This document shows positions 49,200-57,458 of a DNA stretch of 64,000 bases, one piece after another (the stretch's first letter is position 1; every line of letters begins with the position of its first letter). The position numbers and the translations under genes were made by a program. The stretch is from an uncultured Collinsella sp. (GTDB taxonomy: Bacteria; Actinomycetota; Coriobacteriia; Coriobacteriales; Coriobacteriaceae): the NCBI GenBank assembly GCA_934654585.1, contig CAKUGF010000001.1:62001-126000 (forward strand). Reading direction: 5' to 3'. The notes under the pieces were generated by a model, which saw nothing but the letters and a program-made list of their open reading frames with translations, was not told where the DNA came from and ran no database searches.

Positions 49200-50453
49200 A
49201 TGGCGCAGGAACACGATCTGTTTGATGACATCATCGAAATCAGCAAGGGCTTGGATTTCTTTAAAGACCCACTTGGCGGCGTGACCGACGCGCTCGATCC
49301 GTCGGCACCGCAGTGGAACCCTGCCGACTACAAGGAGCGCCCGCGCGGAAACACCATTCCGTGCCTGGCCTGCAAAAACGAGAAGAGCGGCTGCACCGCG
49401 TGCATGGATGTGTGCCCGGTAAACGCCATCGAGGTCGAGGAAGACGCTATCGAGATTCTCGACACCTGCCGCAAGTGCGGTCTGTGTGCCGCTGCCTGCC
49501 CGACCGAGGCGATTATCTCGCCGCGTCTGGCGCCCAAAAACCTCTACGACGACATTGTCTCGGCGGCCACGAGTCACGAGACCGCCTACGTTACCTGCAC
49601 GCGTGCGTTGAAGCGCATGCCGCGCGAGAACGAGGTCGTCGTCGCCTGCGTGGGCGATATTACGGCCGAGACCTGGTTCTCGGTACTTGCCGACTATCCC
49701 AACGTGAGCGTGTACCTGCCGCTGGGCGTTTGCGATAAGTGCCGCAACACCGGTGGCGAGGATATTCTGGGCGAGGCCATCGCTACCGCCGAGGAGTGGG
49801 CCGGTACGGGCATGGGCTTGGAGGTCGACCCCAAGAGCCTCAAGTGCCATAAGCGCCGCGAGTACGAGCGCAAAGAGTACATGGAAAAGATCGCCCGCAC
49901 CACAGGCTTGACCGTGACCAAGCTCAACCCGGCAACGGCGGCACTTGCATCGGTGACGCAGAAACTGAAGGCTCATCGTCATCAGATTACCCAACTCGAG
50001 CGTACGCTCAACACCATGTGCGGCACCACGACGGCCAAGCGCCGCCGTACGCTGACGCATGGCCGCCAGCTGGTGCTCTCGACGCTGCAGAGCCACCCCG
50101 AGCTTGCCCAGAATATGCAGGTGACAACACCGGAGTGCGATTTTGACAAGTGCACGTCGTGTGGCGAATGCGTCAATGTGTGCCCCACGTTTGCCTGCGA
50201 TTTGGTGGGAAGCGGCCGCTTTGCACTGGAGTCCACGTACTGCCTGGGTTGCGGCGCCTGCGTCAAGGTTTGCCCCGAGCATGCGCTCAAGCTCGTTGAG
50301 CACGATGCGTCCAACCTGGTCGTCGTCGATCCCGAAGCCGAGGAAAAGGCCGCCCGGAAGGCCAAGGCCCACGAAGAGGCCCAGAAGGTCAAGGCCGAGG
50401 CAAAGGCGAAGCTCGATAAGATGCTCGACCAAGTGGAGAAGCTCGCAGACTAG
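49200..50453 (+). CDS. Ferredoxin-type 4Fe-4S protein with two cluster domains
   Basis: A 417-residue cytoplasmic protein. The N-terminal half has ferredoxin-like Cys clusters (CLACKNEKSGCTACMDVCP and CRKCGLCAAACP). A middle domain of about 200 residues contains CDKC and lacks recognisable cofactor motifs. The C-terminal half has another pair (CTSCGECVNVCP and CLGCGACVKVCP), then a charged helix rich in Lys/Glu. It probably transfers electrons between redox enzymes; the partner is not encoded nearby. ATG 49200 follows AGGGAGGGG. The open frame to 49050 has no ribosome site. Confidence 0.85.
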   Translation: MAQEHDLFDDIIEISKGLDFFKDPLGGVTDALDPSAPQWNPADYKERPRGNTIPCLACKNEKSGCTACMDVCPVNAIEVEEDAIEILDTCRKCGLCAAACPTEAIISPRLAPKNLYDDIVSAATSHETAYVTCTRALKRMPRENEVVVACVGDITAETWFSVLADYPNVSVYLPLGVCDKCRNTGGEDILGEAIATAEEWAGTGMGLEVDPKSLKCHKRREYERKEYMEKIARTTGLTVTKLNPATAALASVTQKLKAHRHQITQLERTLNTMCGTTTAKRRRTLTHGRQLVLSTLQSHPELAQNMQVTTPECDFDKCTSCGECVNVCPTFACDLVGSGRFALESTYCLGCGACVKVCPEHALKLVEHDASNLVVVDPEAEEKAARKAKAHEEAQKVKAEAKAKLDKMLDQVEKLAD

Positions 50454-50566
50454 CTAGCGACCGAATCTCTGCTTCATTTGCGCCGCCGTGGTGTCTGGGT
50501 TCGCCCGGATGCTGCGGCGGCGCTATACTTATGCAGTTTGAAATACTTGTACCAAAAGGAGCTGTC

Positions 50567-51643
<1,077 letters not shown>

Positions 51644-51654
51644 GGACGACGCGT

Positions 51655-52038
51655 ATGTTCAAGTATGGAAAAAAGGCCGGCTATATGGGTATCGCGCTGC
51701 TCGTGCTTGCGGTGCTTCCGCTCGTGGTTGCGGCATGTGTCCTTCCCAACATTGGACCCGAGGTGGCAACGAAGTTCAACGCCGCCGGCGAGGCGACGCG
51801 CTGGGGCAAGAGCTACGAGCTGCTGGCGTTGCCGGTGCTCAATCTGCTGCTCGGCGTGGCGACGTACTTTACCGCCGGTCGTCAGGCTAAGAACAACGAC
51901 GACTCTGCCGTGATGGCGCGTCTTACGTGCGAGCGCTATCTGCGCAACGGTTGCATCACGGGTGTGTTCCTCAATGTGATCAACGTCTACTTTATGTACT
52001 CGGCAATTACCGGTACGGGCTTTGGGCTGGGGTTCTAG
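51655..52038 (+). CDS. DUF1648-type small membrane protein
   Basis: A 127-residue integral membrane protein with about three hydrophobic segments (ALLVLAVLPLVVAACVL, LLALPVLNLLLGVATYF, and a final ITGVFLNVINVYFMY). The loop PNIGPEVATKFNAAGEATRW has the pattern of DUF1648, found in SdpI-like immunity and regulatory membrane proteins. The complete SdpI fold is not present. It follows ychF by 11 bases. Function unknown. Confidence 0.7.
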   Translation: MFKYGKKAGYMGIALLVLAVLPLVVAACVLPNIGPEVATKFNAAGEATRWGKSYELLALPVLNLLLGVATYFTAGRQAKNNDDSAVMARLTCERYLRNGCITGVFLNVINVYFMYSAITGTGFGLGF

Positions 52039-52047
52039 CTTGGCCCT

Positions 52048-52437
52048 TTAGGCAACGAGCCTGCAAGCATATTCGATGGCTGCTGCGAGGCCGCCGCTCG
52101 ATCGTGGTTTAAAGACCACGTCGGCGGCGGCCTCGTTTTCGTATCCCGCACCGCGTAGCGTGAGGGCGACGGCAGCCTCTAACAGCAACGGAAGGCCGCG
52201 CTGCGTGGTGGCGATGACGGCGGCCTGGTCGAGTGTGCAGCTGTGCTGTTGGCAAAGTGATGCGAGCTCGCCTTGCTTTGGGTTGGGGAGTGGCACCGCG
52301 TCAACGCGACTTGATAGCAGCGCAAAGGCCGTGCGCTCGTCGGGCGTAAGCTGGTCGGCCTCGATAACGACAAGAGCAATCGGCGTGTTGCGTCGGCGGC
52401 AATCTGCGCGCCGTACGTAAATCGAAGAACCCGACAT
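52048..52437 (-). CDS. Small HAD-like protein lacking the catalytic aspartate motif
   Basis: A 129-residue protein from ATG 52437 (MSGSSIYVRRADC), 7-8 bases after AGGAG. The C-terminal half (AAVIATTQRGLPLLLEAAVAL, then a VVFKP region) resembles the end of Cof-type HAD phosphatases, where GDxxND and K(x)AD motifs normally sit; those acidic residues are missing. The N-terminal DxDxT is absent too. So it may be a binding-only relative or a shortened gene. It is divergent from the XRE regulator, with which it shares the palindromic promoter. Confidence 0.5.
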   Translation of the reverse strand: MSGSSIYVRRADCRRRNTPIALVVIEADQLTPDERTAFALLSSRVDAVPLPNPKQGELASLCQQHSCTLDQAAVIATTQRGLPLLLEAAVALTLRGAGYENEAAADVVFKPRSSGGLAAAIEYACRLVA

Positions 52438-52460
52438 AGAAAACTCCTGTATATTCGGCA

Positions 52461-52484
52461 AAACGTAAACTATAGTTTACGTTT
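52461..52484. promoter_or_regulatory. Perfect 24-bp palindromic operator in a divergent promoter
   Basis: AAACGTAAACTA and its exact complement meet at 52461-52484 with no spacer. The centre ACTATAGT supplies a TATAGT -10 box on both strands, so a protein bound here would control both flanking genes. It resembles the C-box style of small XRE controller proteins. Confidence 0.75.
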
Positions 52485-52513
52485 ATGTTCGGCTCCATTT
52501 CAAACTCGGCTGC

Positions 52514-52732
52514 ATGGACGAACGTGCGAAACAGATTCTTGGCAGGCGGGTCGAAGAGACACGCAGAGACCTTGGCATCTCCAAGGTTGATTTTTGTGTG
52601 GCGACAGGAATCAGCCGACCCTACCTCGACCGAATCGAAGATGGAACGGCAAATTTCACGCTCAAGGTTCTATTTAAGATCGCGCCCGCACTCGGCATGA
52701 CGGTGTCAGAGCTTCTCGAGGGTATCGAATAG
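52514..52732 (+). CDS. Small XRE-family (HTH_3) regulator
   Basis: A 72-residue single-domain DNA-binding protein. The helix-turn-helix covers RRDLGISKVDFCVATGISRP and YLDRIEDGTANFT; the final SELLEGIE closes the five-helix fold. Size and architecture match restriction-modification controller proteins and stand-alone antitoxin-type XRE regulators, but no R-M gene is nearby. No Shine-Dalgarno site precedes ATG 52514, so translation may be weak or start differently. It probably binds the 24-bp palindrome 30 bases upstream. Confidence 0.82.
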   Translation: MDERAKQILGRRVEETRRDLGISKVDFCVATGISRPYLDRIEDGTANFTLKVLFKIAPALGMTVSELLEGIE

Positions 52733-52767
52733 GGCGTTCCCCCGCTGCGTTTGACGCTCTTTGGGCG

Positions 52768-53011
52768 GGTCCCCCTGGCTGCGATGTGCAAAATCGCGAG
52801 TATTCAGCACCTGTTCAGCCGTAGATGGTAGCCCGAGCGGCTGGTGTTGCCTTTTTAACGGTATTTAATCCACACGCTAAATAAAAATGAGGAATTAATA
52901 TTTACTAGACGGCCCCTTCGTCTTAAAAGTTCGTCTAACAATCGGCCGATTCTGTGCCTCCGGCGGAGAAATTGCAGAATACTCCGATTTTTGCACGGCC
53001 CGAGGGGGACC
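52768..53011. mobile_element. MITE-like element with about 40-bp imperfect terminal inverted repeats
   Basis: The segment 52768-52808 and the complement of 52974-53011 share GAATACTC, CGATTTT, GCAC and AGGGGGACC in the same order. The 165-base interior is clearly A/T-rich (CTAAATAAAAATGAGG and similar) and contains no gene. Size, structure and composition fit a miniature inverted-repeat element. It fills most of the gap between the XRE gene and the asparaginase gene. Confidence 0.5.
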
Positions 53012-53053
53012 ACCTGCCGTTTGAGGCTGAAATAAGTGGAACTGCCTTAGGGA

Positions 53054-54067
53054 TTACGCCATCGGCATGCGATCGTGGTTGACCTGGCTGTAGAACAGGC
53101 GCTGGATTTCGGCCGCATCGCGTGACTGGCCGAGTGCCCACATGGTTTTGGCCACGAGCGTCTCGGTGGTCATGTCATCGCCGCGCAAAATGCCCGGATG
53201 GTCGGCGTAGGCGCGACCGACCTCATAGACACCCAGGTCAAGACCCTCTTCGGGAACCTGCGTGGTCATAACGACAGTACGGCCCGAATCGACCCAGCGG
53301 AAAATCGCCTCCTGGAATGACTCGCCCGACTCGCCAAACTCGGGAATACCGCCAATGCCAAAGGTCTCAAGGATTACAGCATCGTAGCTGTCGGCAAGGG
53401 CGTCGAGGATACCCGGGTTCACGCCGGGCGTTAGCTTAAGGACAAACACGCGCGGGTCGATGCTGTCGTAGAAACGCACCGGGTTTTCGCCCTGATGCGT
53501 GCCGTGAAGCCCGTTGCGCACGATGCGGTCGTTGCGGATATAGGCGATGGGCGGATAGTTGACGCTAATGAACGCGTTAAAGCTCATGGTGCGCTGTTTG
53601 CGGGCGCGCGTGCCGGCAATGGCGACGCCGCCAAACACGATCGAGACATCGTGCGAGTGCTCGTCGAGCGCATAGAGCAGGCTCTGGTACAGATTGAGCT
53701 TGGCATCGGTAAAGGGGTTGCCCATGGGCTTTTGCGAGCCGGTGAGCACGATGGGCTTGGGGCTGTCCTGAATGAGGTAGGAGAGTGCCGCCGCGGTGTA
53801 GCTCATGGTGTCCGTGCCGTGCAGAACCACGAAGCCGTCGTGGTCGGCGTAGCCCTCGACGATGACATCGCGGATGCGCATCCAGTCGCTGGGGCGCATG
53901 TTAGTGCTGTCGATGTTCATGGGCTGCACGACGTCGAGTTCGCAGAGCCCCGAAATCTCGGGAACGCTTTGGGCGAGCTCCTCACCGGTCAGGGCGGGGG
54001 AGAGGCCGTTGCCGTCCTCGGTCGATGCGATGGTGCCGCCCGTGGCGATGAGAAGGATGCGCTTCAT
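53054..54067 (-). CDS. ansA: L-asparaginase, type I (cytoplasmic)
   Basis: A 337-residue amidohydrolase turning asparagine to aspartate and ammonia. The first catalytic Thr lies in ATGGTIAS and the second triad in VVLHGTDTMSYTAAALS. There is no signal peptide, and the length fits the type I dimer/tetramer group. ATG 54067 follows AGGAATACC; the frame is open to 54139. It stands alone on the minus strand, divergent from guaA. Confidence 0.93.
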   Translation of the reverse strand: MKRILLIATGGTIASTEDGNGLSPALTGEELAQSVPEISGLCELDVVQPMNIDSTNMRPSDWMRIRDVIVEGYADHDGFVVLHGTDTMSYTAAALSYLIQDSPKPIVLTGSQKPMGNPFTDAKLNLYQSLLYALDEHSHDVSIVFGGVAIAGTRARKQRTMSFNAFISVNYPPIAYIRNDRIVRNGLHGTHQGENPVRFYDSIDPRVFVLKLTPGVNPGILDALADSYDAVILETFGIGGIPEFGESGESFQEAIFRWVDSGRTVVMTTQVPEEGLDLGVYEVGRAYADHPGILRGDDMTTETLVAKTMWALGQSRDAAEIQRLFYSQVNHDRMPMA

Positions 54068-54334
54068 TCTGGTATTCCTATCGTATTTGCCGCCACAGAG
54101 GCGGAGTCGTTCGGCAGTATTGTGGCACAGGGCGTCCAATGTTCAAACGTATTACATCATCTGTAACGTTTGGTAACACTTCAGATTGCCTCGAATGGGG
54201 CGCGGCTCGTGCGTTTGCCGTGCGCTGATGGCTATGACGGGCGCAGAACCGCTGGTTACGTGTACACTATGAAAGTTATTTTCGTTCATTCGCGCGGGCG
54301 GGCACCGGCTCCCCGCCAACAAGAGGGGGAAACC

Positions 54335-55933
54335 ATGGATCAACATGCTTCCGCAAAGGTCCTCGTACTCGACTTTGGTGCGCAGTACGGTCAGCTCATT
54401 GCCCGTCGCGTCCGCGACCTCAACGTGTATTCCGAGATCGTTCCCTGCGACATCTCGGCCGACGAGATTCGCGAGATGAAGGCCTCTGCGCTCATCCTTT
54501 CCGGCGGCCCGGCTTCTGTGTATGCCGAGGACGCTCCGTCCATCGACCCCGCCATCTTTGACCTGGGCCTTCCCGTCCTGGGCTTTTGCTACGGCCATCA
54601 GATCACGGCCGTGACGCTCGGCGGCAAGGTCGGTCACTCCGAGGTGGGCGAGTACGGCCGCGCCACCATCACGCGTACGGCCGGCGCCAAGCTCTTTAAC
54701 TCCACGCCCATGGAGCAGACCGTGTGGATGAGCCACCGCGACGCCGTGTCCGAGGTGCCCGAGGGCTTTACCGTTACCGCCAGCACCGACGTGTGCCCGG
54801 TTGCCGCCATGGAGTGCGCCGAGCGCAAGATCTTCACCACGCAGTTCCACCCCGAGGTCAAGCACTCCGAGTACGGTCAGCAGCTGCTGAGCAACTTCCT
54901 GTTTGAGATTTGCGGTCTGGAGCCCAACTGGAGCATGGACAACCTGGCCGAGACCATGACAGCGGACTTCCGCGAGAAGGTTGGCGACGACCGCGTGATC
55001 CTGGCCCTGTCCGGTGGCGTTGACTCCTCTGTCGTGGCCGCTTTGGGTGCTCGCGCTGTGGGTAAGCAGATGACCTGCGTGTTCATCAACCACGGCCTGC
55101 TGCGCAAGGGCGAGCCTGAGCAGGTGGAGGAGGTCTTCACCAAGCAGTTCGATGTCGACTTTATCCACGTTCACGCCGAGGACCGCTATGCCGAGCTTTT
55201 GGCCGGCGTGACCGAGCCCGAGGAGAAGCGCCGCATCATCGGTACGCAGTTCTGGAAAGAGTTCTTCGCCGTGGCGCAGCAGCTCGAGACCGATGGCAAG
55301 CCGGTTAAGTACCTGGCTCAGGGCACCATCTACCCCGACATCATCGAGTCCGGCGCTCGCAAGACGGGCGGCAAGACGGCCACCATCAAGAGCCACCACA
55401 ACCTGATCCCGTTCCCCGAGGGCGTGCACTTCGACCTCATCGAGCCGCTCGACCACTTCTTTAAGGACGAGGTCCGCGCGCTTGGTCTGGCGCTGGGCCT
55501 GCCGGGTCATATCGTGTTCCGCCAGCCCTTCCCGGGTCCGGGTCTGGCCATCCGCATCATCGGCGCGGTCGACAAGGAGAAGCTCGAGATCCTCAAGAAC
55601 GCCGACGCCATCGTGCGCGAGGAGCTCGACGCCTACAACCAGCGTCTGTTTGAGCAGACCGGCGAGCGCAATTCCGAGCACAGCTGCTGGCAGTATTTCG
55701 CCGTCCTGCCCGACATCAAGTCCGTCGGCGTTATGGGCGACGAGCGTACCTATCAGCGCCCGATCATCCTGCGCGCCGTCGAGTCCAGCGACGCCATGAC
55801 CGCCGACTGGGCCAAGCTGCCCTACGACGTCCTGGCCCGCATCTCCGGCCGCATCGTGGCCGAGGTCCCCGGCGCCAACCGCGTATGCTACGACATCACG
55901 TCCAAGCCCCCCGCGACGATCGAGTGGGAATAG
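54335..55933 (+). CDS. guaA: GMP synthase (glutamine-hydrolysing)
   Basis: A 532-residue enzyme converting XMP to GMP. The N-terminal class I amidotransferase has Cys in GFCYGHQ and the His/Glu pair in TQFHPEV; the ATP pyrophosphatase domain has the P-loop LSGGVDSS; the C-terminal dimerisation domain ends in KPPATIEWE, the standard terminus. The start is ATG 54335 after AGAGGGGGA; upstream frames have no ribosome site. A TACACT box at 54262-54267 may be its -10 element. It has its own terminator. Confidence 0.97.
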   Translation: MDQHASAKVLVLDFGAQYGQLIARRVRDLNVYSEIVPCDISADEIREMKASALILSGGPASVYAEDAPSIDPAIFDLGLPVLGFCYGHQITAVTLGGKVGHSEVGEYGRATITRTAGAKLFNSTPMEQTVWMSHRDAVSEVPEGFTVTASTDVCPVAAMECAERKIFTTQFHPEVKHSEYGQQLLSNFLFEICGLEPNWSMDNLAETMTADFREKVGDDRVILALSGGVDSSVVAALGARAVGKQMTCVFINHGLLRKGEPEQVEEVFTKQFDVDFIHVHAEDRYAELLAGVTEPEEKRRIIGTQFWKEFFAVAQQLETDGKPVKYLAQGTIYPDIIESGARKTGGKTATIKSHHNLIPFPEGVHFDLIEPLDHFFKDEVRALGLALGLPGHIVFRQPFPGPGLAIRIIGAVDKEKLEILKNADAIVREELDAYNQRLFEQTGERNSEHSCWQYFAVLPDIKSVGVMGDERTYQRPIILRAVESSDAMTADWAKLPYDVLARISGRIVAEVPGANRVCYDITSKPPATIEWE

Positions 55934-55951
55934 CTGATATTCGGCGGTTGC

Positions 55952-55987
55952 AAGCCCCTGACCTGCGAATACAGGCCAGGGGCTTTT
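55952..55987 (+). terminator. Intrinsic terminator of guaA
   Basis: AAGCCCCTG-A-CCTG pairs with CAGG-C-CAGGGGCTT around CGAATA and is followed by TTTT. Confidence 0.9.
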
Positions 55988-56027
55988 CATTTGGCAGCTT
56001 CAGGGCAATCTTTAGGCAACCCTTACG

Positions 56028-56119
56028 GCATCGCAGGGATTCATGTCAGCACTGATCAATGCCTGCGATGCTTTTGCTTGCGCTGCACGAGCGTGGAAAT
56101 ACGGACACACGAGCGTGGA
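56028..56119. repeat. Small repeats downstream of guaA
   Basis: GCATCGCAGG (56028-56037) has its complement at 56062-56071. ACGAGCGTGGA occurs twice in direct orientation at 56087-56097 and 56109-56119, a 22-base period. No gene is seen from 55988 to 56136. Confidence 0.5.
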
Positions 56120-56136
56120 TTTTCAGACGCATGCTG

Positions 56137-56210
56137 AATGAGAGTGGATAATCTCCCACTTTGAACCTTTCTTGGAGCTCAAAGTGGGAGATTTTCCACT
56201 CTCATTTTTT
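56137..56210. repeat. Long inverted repeat ending in a T tract
   Basis: Arms 56137-56164 and 56179-56206 match at 27 of 28 positions, with a 14-base loop; six T residues end at 56210. It directly abuts the 5' end of a truncated flavodoxin-type gene, so it may mark the point of insertion or deletion. Confidence 0.75.
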
Positions 56211-56680
56211 CGGCATGTGCCGTGACCGCGCGCGAGGGCGGCCATACGGTTGAGATCGTCCGCGTTGCCAGCAAGAAGATCGCTGGTTGCCTGTGATGCC
56301 AGTACTGCTTTGCCCATGAGGGCGCCTGCGTACAGAAGGATGGCGTGGCCGACGTGATCGAGTCGCTGAAAGACGCCGACATGGTTGTATTCGCTTCGCC
56401 TATCTACTGGTTTGATATTACCGCGCAGGAGAAAGCGGCCATCGACCGCCTGTACGCCTTTGGTGCCACGGGATTCCCGTTCACTAAGACGGCCCTTTTG
56501 CTCGACAGCCACAGTGAAGGCGTCTATGATGCGGCGATCGCTATGTACAAGTCCACATGTGAGTACTGCAAGTGGGGGGACCAGGGCATTGTCACCATCA
56601 GCGTCATGACCGAGCGCGATAGCATGGCCTCCTCGCCTAAGCTGGAAGAGGTGCGAGAGCTCGCTCGCAAGCTTGCCTAA
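56209..56680 (+). pseudogene. Decayed NAD(P)H-dependent flavin oxidoreductase
   Basis: The frame reads TAREGGHTVEIVRVASKKI then GCL, a TGA stop, CQYCFAHEGACVQKDG and onward to TAA at 56680. The GCxxCxxC pattern, the FASPIYWFDI flavin-binding loop and the length of the rest match iron-sulfur flavoprotein or NADPH-dependent FMN reductase relatives. The first 25-30 residues with the flavin phosphate loop are missing, replaced by the inverted repeat. The internal TGA takes the place of a residue that is usually Gly or Ala. The downstream part has a potential restart at 56345. Confidence 0.7.
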
Positions 56681-56692
56681 GAACAAGAAGAA

Positions 56693-56759
56693 TGCATGGC
56701 AATCAGCGCTAGCGGAAGTGCTCGCGGTCCTTATCAAGAGGATTGCTGATTGCCATGCA
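56693..56759. repeat. Inverted repeat with perfect 15-bp arms
   Basis: TGCATGGCAATCAGC (56693-56707) and its exact complement (56745-56759) enclose 37 bases. It lies between two pseudogenes and carries no gene. Confidence 0.75.
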
Positions 56760-56810
56760 CTTGGCTATCTCCGAGACCCTGCCGGGGCAGGAATCGAGCT
56801 GAAGGCTGCG

Positions 56811-56845
56811 GGTCAAAATCGGGAATATGACTCCCGATTTTGACC
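56811..56845. repeat. Hairpin with perfect 14-bp arms
   Basis: GGTCAAAATCGGGA (56811-56824) and its exact complement (56832-56845) enclose 7 bases. The DUF4143 fragment begins right after it. Confidence 0.75.
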
Positions 56846-57192
56846 GGTTGGCGTTTGTGCGAGGTTATGGACTCCATAACAGGAGGCGATTGCCGGAGCA
56901 ATTGCGAAACGGGGCTGCGGCTGGGCATATATTTGAGACATTCGTTGTCTCGGAAATACTGAAAAGCTTTATGAACGCGGGGAAGAGCCTTCGTGACGTA
57001 TGGTTCTACCGGGATCAAAAGAAGCGCGAAATCGATTTGCTCATCCAAGAGGGTCATATCTTACATCCCGTCGAGGTGAAGATGTCTGCTACGGTGGGTA
57101 GAGACGCGGTGAAGAACTTTTCCTGTATTGAAAGTCTGTCTGGCTATGAGATCGGGTTTGGGCACGTTGTCTGCCAAACTTCTGATCCATAG
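56846..57192 (+). pseudogene. C-terminal fragment of a third DUF4143 ATPase
   Basis: Only the end of the protein remains. GAAAGHIFETFVVSEILKSF, VWFYRDQKKREIDLLI and HPVEVKMSA match the C-terminal nuclease-like part of DUF4143 proteins. The ATPase domain is absent, and the 5' end abuts a hairpin. The sequence belongs to a different subtype from the two complete copies in this window. The frame from ATG 56827 runs through the hairpin and is unlikely to be a real start. The stretch 57193-57376 shows no gene. Confidence 0.75.
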
Positions 57193-57376
57193 CTCATTAC
57201 CAAGGATGTCCAGGCAGTTCCCGTGTGGAGCATATGATTTGTGTGGCGGCGGAACTTTGCTTGAGTCATCGACGCCATTTCTTTTGCATCTTTTGCTGCC
57301 CTTTGCAACTTTTGCTAATTTTTGCAAGTTTTGCTAATGACTGGCCAAAGGGAGTCGAAGCATTGATGCTGACATT

Positions 57377-57422
57377 TTTTAACGCAGAAAAATAATCGAA
57401 AAGCAATTATTCTGCGTTAAAA
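57377..57422 (+). promoter_or_regulatory. Inverted repeat before the second DUF4143 gene
   Basis: TTTTAACGCAGAA (57377-57389) has its exact complement at 57410-57422, and pairing continues inward with a two-base bulge (ATAAT/ATTAT). The right arm ends 36 bases before ATG 57459. It has the same position as the repeat before the first DUF4143 gene but a different sequence. Confidence 0.55.
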
Positions 57423-57458
57423 TATTGCTAGACAGTAGTTCATGAGGAAAGGACGCTC

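Noticed and set aside
54152..55990. 612-residue open frame on the minus strand opposite guaA
   Set aside because: Antisense of guaA with Leu/Gly/His-rich composition and no start signal.
56827..57192. DUF4143 fragment as a complete small gene
   Set aside because: The proposed start lies inside a perfect hairpin, and the sequence begins in the middle of the DUF4143 domain.
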